From assembly GCF_965214215.1 (NCBI RefSeq), contig NZ_CBDCBD010000003.1, positions 1,488,001 through 1,552,000 on the forward strand: a stretch of 64,000 nucleotides of DNA. Direction: 5' to 3'. The stretch comes from Poriferisodalis sp965214215 (lineage in GTDB: Bacteria; Actinomycetota; Acidimicrobiia; Acidimicrobiales; Poriferisodalaceae). Each line of letters starts with the position of its first letter. Position 1 is the first letter of the stretch. Positions 15,925-24,722 of this stretch are shown in pieces. A model generated the notes under the pieces. That model saw only the letters and a program-made list of their open reading frames with translations, did no database searches and had not been told where the DNA came from. The position numbers and the translations under genes are program-made.

Positions 15925-16116
15925 GACCGAACTCTCCTGATTCGACTCGGCCTGACGCTAACCGCCTGCCCCGTCATCGTGCATTGGCCGCTGTTGCTCT
16001 GTGGCTGGGAGATGGCTCATGTCGTCTGCCGCGACCGCACGGCCACGGCCGGTCGAGAATCTGCCTAACATTAGATTTTGGCCGCACGAGGGGCGGTCAG
16101 ACCCAGGGGGCACGTC

Positions 16117-17229
16117 ATGCACGTCGGTTATTCGGCCGTTTTCCAGAACCCAGAGAATGCGCTCTCAGACCGAGAGGTCTGGGACCAGGAGATCCGCATG
16201 GTCGAGGAGGCCGAGGATCTCGGCTTCGACTCGATCTGGACGGTGGAGCACCACTTCACCGACTACACGATGTGTCCCGACCCGGTTCAGTTCCTGACGT
16301 GGGTCGCCGGCAAGACCAACCTGCAACTCGGCACCGCAGTCATCGTTCTGCCGTGGCACGACCCGATGCGTGTCGCCGAGCAGGTGACCATGCTCGACAA
16401 CCTCTCCGACGGCCGGCTCATTCTGGGCATCGGCCGGGGTCTCGCCCGCATCGAGTATGAGGGCTTCCGGGTGGACATGAACTCCAGCCGGGAGCGTTTC
16501 CTGGAGTACGCCAAGATGCTCATCGATGGCCTCGAGCAGGGCTACGTGGAGCACGACGGCGAATTCGTGAGCCAGCCGCGCCGCGAGATCCGCCCACGGC
16601 CCGAGCATTCTTTCAAGGGCCGCACGTATGCCGCTGCCGTGTCGCCTGAGGGAATGCCGCTTATGGCACAACTCGGCATCGGCCTGCTGGTGATCCCCCA
16701 GAAGCCCTGGGAGATCGTGGAGTCCGACTTTGCCGCCTATCACGGCGAGTGGGTCAAGCACCACACTGCGCCTCCGCCCCCTCCGCTGTCGGGCGGCTTC
16801 TGCTGGGTCGACACCAACGCCGATCGTGCCGAAGAGAAGGCGATGGAGCACATCGGCAACTACTACGGCACGGTGATGAAGCACTACGAGTTCGGCGCCA
16901 AGCGGCCGCACGAAGGCGTCAAGGGCTACGAGTTCTACGAGGGCATCTCCAAGTACATCGACCGTCACGGCGCCCGCGGTGCCGCCGAGGATTTCACCCG
17001 GCTGATGCCCTATGGCACGCCTGATCAGGTGCTCGAGAAGCTGCAGGTCATCAGGGAGAAGATCGACATGGCGGCGTTCTTCCCGAACCTGTGCTTCGCC
17101 GGCATGAACTGGACCGAGGCCCGGCGCAACCGCGACCTGTTCGCCACTGAGGTGCTGCCCGTGCTCAAGGAATGGGACGCCCCACCGGTCGGCCTCGCCG
17201 CAACCGAACTCGCCAGCGCTGCCGCCTGA
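16117..17229 (+). CDS. LLM class flavin/F420-dependent oxidoreductase (luciferase-like)
   Basis: A 370-residue bacterial luciferase-like TIM barrel. Typical segments are EDLGFDSIWTVEHHFTDY near the N-terminus, LQLGTAVIVLPWHDPMRVAEQ, and DGRLILGIGRGLARIEYEGF. It most resembles alkanal monooxygenase-like LLM proteins, like the one at 27652-28794. The cofactor (FMNH2 or F420) cannot be decided from sequence. AGGGGG precedes ATG 16117; the frame opens upstream at 16078. Confidence 0.82.
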   Translation: MHVGYSAVFQNPENALSDREVWDQEIRMVEEAEDLGFDSIWTVEHHFTDYTMCPDPVQFLTWVAGKTNLQLGTAVIVLPWHDPMRVAEQVTMLDNLSDGRLILGIGRGLARIEYEGFRVDMNSSRERFLEYAKMLIDGLEQGYVEHDGEFVSQPRREIRPRPEHSFKGRTYAAAVSPEGMPLMAQLGIGLLVIPQKPWEIVESDFAAYHGEWVKHHTAPPPPPLSGGFCWVDTNADRAEEKAMEHIGNYYGTVMKHYEFGAKRPHEGVKGYEFYEGISKYIDRHGARGAAEDFTRLMPYGTPDQVLEKLQVIREKIDMAAFFPNLCFAGMNWTEARRNRDLFATEVLPVLKEWDAPPVGLAATELASAAA

Positions 17230-17230
17230 T

Positions 17231-17440
17231 TCAAACAGCTGGGGCGGGGTCTGGGCTTGGTGCCCACTGCTCCAGCGGGGTGGCTTCGCTGACCGTTTGC
17301 AGGCCGAGGGCGGCGAGTGCTCGTTCAACCTCGTCGGGCTTGGCGCTCCGGTAGATGTCAGTGCGCCGTTTGGCGTGCGAAGGGCGCAGTCCGATGCGGC
17401 GCGCTAGTTCCGCAGCTTTTGCGCCTTCCTCGTCGGTCAC
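17231..17440 (-). CDS. Possible small protein, unknown
   Basis: This 337-bp gap between two LLM genes holds a minus-strand frame whose last 69 codons look protein-like: from GTG 17440 it reads VTDEEGAKAAELARRIGLR, then HAKRRTDIYRSAKPDEVERA and LAALGLQTVSE. It has helix-like periodicity and charged residues, but no clear ribosome binding site, and the same frame continues open to 17767 as shadow of the next gene. No family recognised; may be spurious. Confidence 0.3.
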   Translation of the reverse strand: MTDEEGAKAAELARRIGLRPSHAKRRTDIYRSAKPDEVERALAALGLQTVSEATPLEQWAPSPDPAPAV

Positions 17441-17566
17441 TGGCTTCGATGCCAGCCCAGTCGCCTTCGTGCGGCAAGCGAATTTGGGTTCGCGGGAATC
17501 CGCGGCGCTGATCGGCCATGATGTTCGCCGCCGCGCCGTCCGAGCGCGGCGGACAGGGGTTCCCAG

Positions 17567-18418
17567 ATGAGATTTGGTTTGATCTCCGCGAACTTGATGG
17601 GCAACGTCGACGGCGCTGCCGCACGCGAGACTGCCCAGACCGCCGAGGAAGTCGGCTTCGATTCGCTGTGGGCGATCGAGCACGTGGTGGTACCCAAGTC
17701 GTACCACTCGACCTATCCCTATGACGACGGCGGCCGCCTGTTCAAGGGCGCAAGCCAGCTCGACCACTCCGACCCGCTGATCTGGCTGGCGTACGCCGCA
17801 GCGGTGACGTCACGCATCCGCCTGGCAACGGGCATTCTCATCCTGCCCCAGCGCAATCCGCTGATTCTGGCGAAGGAGATCGCTTCGCTGGACCGCCTGT
17901 GCGGCGGCCGTTTCGATTTCGGCATCGGCGTGGGATGGCTGCGCGAGGAATTCGACGCGCTCGGCGTGCCATTCGACCGCCGGGGTGCCCGCACCGACGA
18001 GTACATCGCCGCGCTGCGAGTGCTGTGGACTGAGGAGGAGGCTGAATTTCACGGCGAGTTTGTGGACTTCGATCCGGTCTACTCGCAGCCCAAGCCGATC
18101 CAGCAGCCGGTGCCGATCCTGGTCGGCGGCCACAGCGACCGCGCAGCCCGGCGTGCCGGCGAACTCGGCGATGTGTTCTTCCCGGCCGAACGGCCGGCCG
18201 AAGTGCTGGCGGATCTGTTCGACTCGGCTCGCCGATACGCCGAGGCCGCGGGACGCGATCCGGCTGAGATCGAAATGTGGACGACCGGCGGAACCGACCG
18301 GGCACACCTCGACGAGCTGGTCGAACTCGGTGTCAGCCAGGTGATGGTGCCGGGACGGCGTCCGCCCCAGCTCGGAGAGACCTACGGGCAGATCCTCGCC
18401 GACTACGCAGATGCCTGA
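17567..18418 (+). CDS. F420-dependent LLM class oxidoreductase (TIGR03619-like)
   Basis: A 283-residue LLM enzyme of the actinobacterial F420 type: MRFGLISANLMGN, ETAQTAEEVGFDSLWAIEHVV, RIRLATGILILPQRNPLILA, DFGIGVGWLREEFDALGVPF and PILVGGHSDRAARRAGELGD. Related to the enzyme at 51146-52063. Such proteins reduce or oxidise small substrates with coenzyme F420. It is followed by a duplicated 26-bp unit and then the acyl-CoA carboxylase gene, probably in one operon. Confidence 0.82.
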   Translation: MRFGLISANLMGNVDGAAARETAQTAEEVGFDSLWAIEHVVVPKSYHSTYPYDDGGRLFKGASQLDHSDPLIWLAYAAAVTSRIRLATGILILPQRNPLILAKEIASLDRLCGGRFDFGIGVGWLREEFDALGVPFDRRGARTDEYIAALRVLWTEEEAEFHGEFVDFDPVYSQPKPIQQPVPILVGGHSDRAARRAGELGDVFFPAERPAEVLADLFDSARRYAEAAGRDPAEIEMWTTGGTDRAHLDELVELGVSQVMVPGRRPPQLGETYGQILADYADA

Positions 18419-18458
18419 GGCTGATGAATAAGGCAGATGCCTGAGGCTGATGAATAAG
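18407..18458. repeat. Perfect 26-bp tandem duplication across a stop codon
   Basis: The 26 bp at 18407-18432 are repeated exactly at 18433-18458. The unit contains the last codons and TGA of the LLM gene plus the following TGATGAATAAG. The second copy carries the AAGGAG ribosome binding site region of the carboxylase at its 3' edge. It appears to be a recent slippage event that lengthened the intergenic gap. Confidence 0.9.
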
Positions 18459-18471
18459 AAGGAGACGAGCG

Positions 18472-20052
18472 ATGGCTGAGTACGGCGACGGCGATGCGAT
18501 CACGCACGAGCAGCGGGTTGCCGACATGGCGGCCCACGCCGAAGTGATCCGGCAAGACATGGGCGGTGCCTCGAAGGTCCAGGCGATGGCCGAAGCGGGC
18601 GACCGGACGATTCGAGAGCACATCGACGCATTCGTCGACGACGGCAGCTTTCGAGAGATCGGCACCTTCAGCCGCTCGATCCGACCCGAGATGCGCGACA
18701 TCACACCAGGCGACGGCAAGGTCGGCGGGCACGGCAACGTCGACGGGCGCCCCGTGGCCGTCTTTGGCGACGACATCACCGTGCTGCGCGGCTCGAGTTC
18801 GATCGTCGGCACCCGCAAGGAGAGCCGCTTGTTCGATCGAGCGTTGGCGATGGGCATTCCCATCGTCCACTTCGGCGAGACCGGTGGTGGTCGGATTCCC
18901 GACCTGATGGGCTCGGAGGGCATCTCCGAGCCAGGCGCCATGTTCGAAATGGCGCGCCGGCGCCACAGGGTGCCGATGGCCACCATGATCTGCGGGCAGT
19001 CATTCGGCGGCTCGTCGTTCGTATCTGCCCTGAGCGACTACGTGGTGATGGTGCGCGGCTCGTGCCTCGCGGTGACCTCGCCGAAGGTCTTCGAGATCGC
19101 TACCGGCGAGGTCATCTCGTTCGAGGACGTGGGCGGAGTGGACGTGCACTCCCGCACCACGGGTCAGATCGACCTCGGCGTCGACACCGACGAAGAGGGC
19201 TACTTCGCCATCAAGCGGTGGCTGTCGTTCATGCCGTCGAACGCTTGGGAGCCAGCCCCCCGAGCGGAACCCCGCGGCGGCGACGGACCTGATCCCGAAC
19301 TCGCCCGCATGGTGCCGGCCCGCCGCACCCGCGGCTACGACATGCGGCGCGTCGTGGCTCGCATCTGCGATCCCGAGTCAGTCCTCGAGATGCAGCCCAA
19401 CTACGCCCGCAACGTCGTGTGCGCGATGGGGCGCCTCGACGGCTACGCGGTCGGCGTCATTGCCAACAACCCGATGTTCGGAGCCGGCACGCTCGACCCG
19501 CAGGCCTGCCACAAGATCATCCGGCTGGCCACCGTCTGCGATTCCTTCAACATTCCGATGATCTTCCTGGTCGATGTGCCGGGCTTCATGGTCGGTAAGC
19601 GGGTCGAGCACGACCTGATGCTGCACTGGGGCATGCGCATGATGCATGCGCTGCAGAATGCCTCCACGCCCACCCTCACCGTGTGCATCCGCAAGGCATT
19701 CGGCTTGGCGTGGCAGGCCATGAACGGCTCACGGATGCCAAGTCACGGCATCTACTGCTGGCCCGGTGCAGAGATCGGGTTCATGGACCCTGAAGTCGGC
19801 GTGAACGTGGCGTTCGGCTCGAAGCTGGGACGGATCGATGATCCCGACGAGCGCGAAGCCGAGCGGTTGAAGCTGGTGGCCGAGGTGGCCGAGGCCACCA
19901 ATCCCTACGACGCCGCCGGCACCATGCGCATCGACGAAATGATCGACCCAGCCGATACGCGCCGCGTGCTCATCTCTGACCTGCGCATGCTGGCCAACAG
20001 GCCCGTGCCCCCGCCCGAGCAGCGACCCCTCAGCTACTGGCCGAGCTGCTGA
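18472..20052 (+). CDS. Acyl-CoA carboxylase, carboxyltransferase (beta) subunit
   Basis: A 526-residue carboxyltransferase of the PccB/MccB/AccD family. The first crotonase-like half has GTRKESRLFDRALAMGIP, then HFGETGGGRIPDLMGSEG. The second half has YAVGVIANNPMFGAGTLD, IPMIFLVDVPGFMVGKR and PDEREAERLKLVAEV. It transfers CO2 from carboxybiotin to an acyl-CoA, using an alpha biotin carboxylase subunit that is not in this window. AAGGAG lies 8 nt before the ATG. Substrate (propionyl, methylcrotonyl, other) is undetermined. Confidence 0.83.
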   Translation: MAEYGDGDAITHEQRVADMAAHAEVIRQDMGGASKVQAMAEAGDRTIREHIDAFVDDGSFREIGTFSRSIRPEMRDITPGDGKVGGHGNVDGRPVAVFGDDITVLRGSSSIVGTRKESRLFDRALAMGIPIVHFGETGGGRIPDLMGSEGISEPGAMFEMARRRHRVPMATMICGQSFGGSSFVSALSDYVVMVRGSCLAVTSPKVFEIATGEVISFEDVGGVDVHSRTTGQIDLGVDTDEEGYFAIKRWLSFMPSNAWEPAPRAEPRGGDGPDPELARMVPARRTRGYDMRRVVARICDPESVLEMQPNYARNVVCAMGRLDGYAVGVIANNPMFGAGTLDPQACHKIIRLATVCDSFNIPMIFLVDVPGFMVGKRVEHDLMLHWGMRMMHALQNASTPTLTVCIRKAFGLAWQAMNGSRMPSHGIYCWPGAEIGFMDPEVGVNVAFGSKLGRIDDPDEREAERLKLVAEVAEATNPYDAAGTMRIDEMIDPADTRRVLISDLRMLANRPVPPPEQRPLSYWPSC

Positions 20053-20218
20053 CGCAGATCCTCGCTTACATTCCTAGAAAGCGGGCACCGCCGTAACCCA
20101 CCCGCGAGCGAGGCAGAAGTAGTGTCTCGATGCAGACCAGATGGTTATGAGGTCGCTCGAAGGGTTTGGTCGTGCAGGCAACTACCGAGAAACGCGGGCG
20201 ACTGGGGAGTTCTGTGAC

Positions 20219-20920
20219 GTGATTGACCTTCAGGGAGTCACCAAGCACTATGAAGTCGGTCCGGTGCTCGTCACCGCACTCGCCGGCATCGACCTCCATG
20301 TCGACGCGGGCGAATTCGTGGTGGTGCTCGGCGCGTCCGGCAGCGGCAAGACCACGACGCTCAACATCATCGGGGCTCTGGACACGCCTTCGGCAGGCAA
20401 AGTAACGGTCGGAGGCCGTGACCTCACGTCGTCCAGCAGGAGCGATCTCTTCGCACTGCGGCGCGAGACTGTCAGCTTCATCTTTCAGAGCTTCAACCTG
20501 TTTCCCGGGCTGACTGCCACCGAGAACGTGGAGTTCGGCATGGATGTGTCTGGTCGCAGCGGCTCCGCGGACCCAGCCGAGATCTTGGAATCGGTCGGGC
20601 TGGGCCATCGGCTCGGCCACTTCCCTCATGAGCTCTCGGGCGGCGAGCAGCAGCGGGTTGCCATCGCCCGGGCGCTGGCCACCGGCAACCCGGTGCTGCT
20701 GGCCGATGAGCCGACTGGTGAGCTGGACTTCAAGACAGGTGCTCAGATTCTCGAATTGCTGGCCGAGCAGGCCAGCCGAGACCGCGCAGTGCTCGTGGTA
20801 ACGCACAATCGCGAGATATCCCGGATGGCCGACCGGGTGGTCGAGATGAGCAGCGGGAACATCGTCAACGACGGCCCGCCGGAAGGAGGCAAGATGCCGC
20901 TGTCCGAATTGCGCTGGTAG
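20219..20920 (+). CDS. ABC transporter ATP-binding protein (MacB/LolD type)
   Basis: A 233-residue ATPase with Walker A LGASGSGKTT (about 37-46), Q loop FIFQSFNLFPGLTATENV, signature LSGGEQQR (about 139-146), Walker B VLLADEPTGELD and H-loop VVTHN. The FIFQSFNL and DEPTGELD segments are characteristic of the LolD/MacB subfamily, which pairs with FtsX-like permeases, and such a permease follows 9 bp downstream. The frame is open from 20141, but GTG 20219 has GGGGAG upstream and starts VIDLQGVTKHYEVG as expected. Confidence 0.88.
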   Translation: MIDLQGVTKHYEVGPVLVTALAGIDLHVDAGEFVVVLGASGSGKTTTLNIIGALDTPSAGKVTVGGRDLTSSSRSDLFALRRETVSFIFQSFNLFPGLTATENVEFGMDVSGRSGSADPAEILESVGLGHRLGHFPHELSGGEQQRVAIARALATGNPVLLADEPTGELDFKTGAQILELLAEQASRDRAVLVVTHNREISRMADRVVEMSSGNIVNDGPPEGGKMPLSELRW

Positions 20921-20929
20921 GTCTCGAAC

Positions 20930-23380
20930 ATGTGGATGTTGCGCCTGCGGTGGACGTTGAGGGACGCCGGCAAGCGCTGGCTCCAGATCGTCGGCATCGC
21001 GTTCACGCTCGCGATCGGCATCGGGCTTCTTGCGGGACTTTCCAGCGTCACCGAATGGAGGCTCACCTCCATCGACAAGAGCCTCGAAGTCACCAACATG
21101 TACGACCTGCGGGCGACGGTCACCGGGGGGTCCGAGGTGCCAGCGGGCGCGCTCGCGCATATGGCGAGCGAAATCGACGGCGTCGCTGAGTACAACGAAC
21201 GCCTCGTTTTCGATACCCAGATCGACGCCGTCGTGGACGGCGAGGAAGTGCTCGTGCACGGGCGCGTCGTCGGCATGGAGATGTCCCCGAGCGGGTCCGT
21301 CGTCAACGACGTCTATCTGATTGAGGGCGATGTGCTGCCGACTGCAGGGGCAGCCACCCCCCAAGCGCTGATCGACCGGAACTTTGCCGCGTTCTTGGAC
21401 CTGCCGACGAGCGGCCATGTAACGGTGGGCGGGGACATCGATGTGAACTACATCGGCCATGCCGTATCGCCTGAGTACTTCCTGATTGTCGAGGGGAACG
21501 GTTCGCTCGGCAAGTCCAATCTGGCCGTGCTGTTCGCCCCGCTGGCCACCGCGCAGGACATGTCAGGCAACGCCGGTGCTGTCAATGACTTGGTGCTGAC
21601 GCTCGAGACGGGTGCAGATGCCGAAGCGGTGAGGGCCCAGCTGATCGAGGCAGCAGCGTCGCTCGACGGAGCGCTGCTCGATGTCATCACACGGGACGAG
21701 ACGCCGTCGTACATCGGGTTGATCGGTGCGCCCGAAGTCGATCAAGGAATCTACGATGCCATCTCGCTCTTGCTCTTCGCGGGGGCGGCGTTCGCCGCGC
21801 TGAATTTCTCGGCCCGGATGGTCGAAGCGCAACGGCGTGAGATCGGTGCGGCGATGGCGATCGGGGAGACCCCCCGATCAATCACCATCAGGCCCCTGCT
21901 GATCGGCTTGCAGATCGGGATCCTTGGCATGATCCTGGGCGTCGTCGTCGGTTACGCAATCTCCTTTCAGACGGTGAGCGTGGTCCAGCAGCTCGTTCGG
22001 CTGCCCATCTTCGAGCAACCGTTTCAAGGGGTGATTTACGGCCGAGCCCTCGCAATCGGATTCGCGGTGCCGATGTTGGCCGTGTTCTGGCCGGTGTTCC
22101 GGGCCGTCCGTGTGCGGCCCGTCGACGCGATCCGATCGAGCCATCTGGCGTCTCGTGGCGGCAGTCTGGGGCCCATCATCAGCCGCATTCCCTTGCCCGG
22201 GAGCAGCCTCGAGCGGATGCCGATCCGGAACTTGATGAGGGCGCCCCGCCGGACGTTCCTGACGCTGCTGACCTTCACCATGAGCCTGGCCATCATGTTC
22301 GCCATGCTGGGCATGTCCAGCACATTCATCACCACCTTCGACGAGGGCAACGAGGAGTTGCTCGGCGGCGAGCCCGATCGCTTCACGGTGCAGATGGATT
22401 CCTTCTACCCGGTCGATTCACCGCAGGTGCAAGACGTGCTCACTCATCCGACGGTGCAACTCGGTGAAGCGGCTCTTGCGCTGGGCGCCAACGTCGCTGC
22501 CGCGGATCTGAACGACGGCGCCGAAGAACCGATCCGGCTTGATCTCGCAGTCCGTTTCGTGGACTTCGGCAGCACGGTGTGGACGCCGACCACAACGGAG
22601 GGCACGCTGACTCGGGGAGCGCAGGGCATTGTGCTCGCCGACAAGGCCGCACGCGACTTCGGTGTGGGCGTCGGCGACGACATCGTTGTGACACATCCCG
22701 CGTTGGTCGGCGGAACACTCACCTACAGCACGCGCACGCTGCCTGTCACCGCGATTCACCCCCATCCATTGCGACTCAACGCCTACACGGATCTCTCGCA
22801 GGCATCGACGTGGGGCTTCGGCGGTCTCGCCAACATTGTCACTGGTGTTCCGGCAGACGGCAGCAGCCTCAACGAGGTGAAGCGGTCGCTCTTCGGCAGC
22901 GGCAAGGGCGTGGCACTGGTGCAAGGGCTCGGTGATTCGTTCCGGTCAGTGGAAGACTCCCTCGACCAATCTCAAAGCGTTTTCTTGATCACGCGGATCT
23001 TCGTGATCTTCCTGGTGATGCTGATCGCATTCAATACCGCCAACATCAACGTCGACGAACGGTCTCGCGACCACGCCACGATGTTCGCCTACGGCGTTCC
23101 GGTGCGCAGAGTGATCGCCAATCTCTCGGCAGAGGGGCTGTTGTTGGGCCTGGCTGCGGTGGTGCTCGGCAGCTTGTTCGGCTACGCGCTGCTGCTGTGG
23201 CTGGCGTTGTTCCTGATGCCAACCGCGATCCCCGAGATCGGCATGATCGTGTCGGTGCGCTGGTGGGAGATGGCGGTGTCGTTCGTCTTGGCCTTGGCGG
23301 CGATCGCGGTAGCTCCAATATTCCCTGGACGCAAGCTGAAGAAGATGTTCATACCCGGCCAACTGCGGGTGATGGAGTAG
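20930..23380 (+). CDS. FtsX-like permease, ABC exporter membrane subunit
   Basis: An 816-residue permease with duplicated FtsX architecture. A first helix near residues 18-40 is followed by a large extracytoplasmic domain (about 45-260), three helices near 273, 322 and 373, then a second helix near 442, another extracytoplasmic domain (460-680) and three final helices near 683, 737 and 781. With the upstream ATPase it should form a mechanotransmission-type exporter, perhaps for lipids, lipoproteins or peptides. Cargo unknown. Confidence 0.87.
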   Translation: MWMLRLRWTLRDAGKRWLQIVGIAFTLAIGIGLLAGLSSVTEWRLTSIDKSLEVTNMYDLRATVTGGSEVPAGALAHMASEIDGVAEYNERLVFDTQIDAVVDGEEVLVHGRVVGMEMSPSGSVVNDVYLIEGDVLPTAGAATPQALIDRNFAAFLDLPTSGHVTVGGDIDVNYIGHAVSPEYFLIVEGNGSLGKSNLAVLFAPLATAQDMSGNAGAVNDLVLTLETGADAEAVRAQLIEAAASLDGALLDVITRDETPSYIGLIGAPEVDQGIYDAISLLLFAGAAFAALNFSARMVEAQRREIGAAMAIGETPRSITIRPLLIGLQIGILGMILGVVVGYAISFQTVSVVQQLVRLPIFEQPFQGVIYGRALAIGFAVPMLAVFWPVFRAVRVRPVDAIRSSHLASRGGSLGPIISRIPLPGSSLERMPIRNLMRAPRRTFLTLLTFTMSLAIMFAMLGMSSTFITTFDEGNEELLGGEPDRFTVQMDSFYPVDSPQVQDVLTHPTVQLGEAALALGANVAAADLNDGAEEPIRLDLAVRFVDFGSTVWTPTTTEGTLTRGAQGIVLADKAARDFGVGVGDDIVVTHPALVGGTLTYSTRTLPVTAIHPHPLRLNAYTDLSQASTWGFGGLANIVTGVPADGSSLNEVKRSLFGSGKGVALVQGLGDSFRSVEDSLDQSQSVFLITRIFVIFLVMLIAFNTANINVDERSRDHATMFAYGVPVRRVIANLSAEGLLLGLAAVVLGSLFGYALLLWLALFLMPTAIPEIGMIVSVRWWEMAVSFVLALAAIAVAPIFPGRKLKKMFIPGQLRVME

Positions 23381-23470
23381 GGGGGTCCGGTCGGTGCTTC
23401 TGCCGCCTCCACAGCTATTGCGTTTGGGCCTTACGGCTCGGTGCCCAGCGGCCCACGGTCGGGCGTTGGC

Positions 23471-24682
23471 TCAAGCGCCGCCCTCGGCGAGTGCCTTGAT
23501 GCCTTCGACACAGCGCTCCATGTTCGCCAGATGCTCGTTCTGGCGACGTGACAGGATCCGGGGCTCCTTGTCGGGCATGGCCTCGATAGCTGCGCTGAGG
23601 CCCGAAGGCCCGGGGCCGATGCGAACGGTGTGGCGCAGCCGGCAGCGCTGGCCATGCAGCACGTCGATCTCGTAGCGCCACCGGGCACCGGCGACGTCTT
23701 CGGTCTCGCCGGTTGCCCAGCCGAACAGCACGCCGGGCTCGTACTCGGTGACGGTGAGATCGATGTTCCATTCGCCGATGGCCGGATGCTGGTTGTGGCC
23801 GATGAACTTGGCACCGACGGCCGGACCGTCGTAGCCGGGGGCCCACTCGGCACGCACGAACTCCTCGGAGAAATCGGCCCCTGCGTTGATGTCGCTGACG
23901 ATCTCCCACACACGTTCAGCGGGCGCGTCGATGTCCACCTCTACGGTGGCACCGGGACCCTCGCCGAGCGTGCGGGCGGCTGTCTCGTCGCCCCGTGCCT
24001 CCCAGGTGCGTCCCCAGTTGTCCACGTACGCGATCTCGTTGGCGCGCCGCCGCGGCACGGCACCGAACTCGGTGCCCTTCGCATATGCCAGCGGCAGCAG
24101 CGCGACGGGCGTGACGCCTTCAGGGATGCCGAGGATGTCGCGCAGTTCGTCTTCCTTGTTGAGAATTGCCGTGGTCCACGCGGTGGCGAGGCCCCGGGCA
24201 CGAGCAGCGAGGCAGAAGCTCCACGCCGATTGAAGGACCGAGTCGAAGAGGCCCGGCTTGCCGCTGTCGTCATGGACGCCCCACACGCAGGGGATGACGA
24301 TGACCGGCACCTCGGCAAGGTGCTCCGCGAGATGGAACGCCGACTTCATCACCTGTTCCATCGGATGGCCCGTGCCCGCTGTGGCGTCTCGGCCGCGCTG
24401 CATGAAGCTGCCGACGATCGAGTTGTACATGTCGCCGATGGCCTGGCGTTGGGCCGGGTCACGGATCAGCAGCCAGCGCCGGCTGGCCTGGTTGCCGCCT
24501 CCGGGCCCTTGCTCGGCGACGTCGATGCAGTCGAGCACGACGTCATGGGGCACCTCGCGTTCGAGGTCAAGTCGCAGCCGCACCGAACGCGTGGTGGACA
24601 GCACGCCGTCTACCGAGGCCAGGTCGACCCCGGCGGTGTCGTAGCGGGCGGGGACATGGGGGTTCAGCTCTGGTTCCGGCAT
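23471..24682 (-). CDS. Nitroreductase-family domain fused to SRPBCC domain
   Basis: A 403-residue two-domain protein. Residues 1-235 resemble the nitroreductase/FMN flavoprotein fold: TTRSVRLRLDLEREVP at the N-terminus, GNQASRRWLLIRDP for the FMN contact, AWSFCLAARARGLATAWTT, and ILGIPEGVTPVALLPLAYAKG. Residues 245-390 are SRPBCC/polyketide cyclase-like: ATVEVDIDAPAERVWEIVSDI, and LTVTEYEPGVLFGWATG. The fusion suggests a flavin enzyme with its own hydrophobic ligand-binding cup. The frame is open upstream to 25042, but MPEPELNPHVPARYDTAG at 24682 is the natural start. The divergent lipoprotein gene starts 41 bp away. Confidence 0.8.
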   Translation of the reverse strand: MPEPELNPHVPARYDTAGVDLASVDGVLSTTRSVRLRLDLEREVPHDVVLDCIDVAEQGPGGGNQASRRWLLIRDPAQRQAIGDMYNSIVGSFMQRGRDATAGTGHPMEQVMKSAFHLAEHLAEVPVIVIPCVWGVHDDSGKPGLFDSVLQSAWSFCLAARARGLATAWTTAILNKEDELRDILGIPEGVTPVALLPLAYAKGTEFGAVPRRRANEIAYVDNWGRTWEARGDETAARTLGEGPGATVEVDIDAPAERVWEIVSDINAGADFSEEFVRAEWAPGYDGPAVGAKFIGHNQHPAIGEWNIDLTVTEYEPGVLFGWATGETEDVAGARWRYEIDVLHGQRCRLRHTVRIGPGPSGLSAAIEAMPDKEPRILSRRQNEHLANMERCVEGIKALAEGGA

Positions 24683-24708
24683 GCCGCCAGTATTGCCTCC
24701 GCAGTCCG

Positions 24709-24714
24709 TAGTTT
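24709..24714 (+). promoter_or_regulatory. Leaderless-type -10 box before the lipoprotein
   Basis: TAGTTT matches TANNNT and is followed after 8 nt by GTG 24723, the best start of the lipoprotein, which has no Shine-Dalgarno sequence. Confidence 0.4.
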
Positions 24715-24722
24715 CTCCGAGC

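Noticed and set aside
20066..21460. Minus-strand frame (464 codons) across the ABC exporter genes
   Set aside because: Covers two genes with canonical ABC and FtsX motifs on the plus strand; product has no motif.
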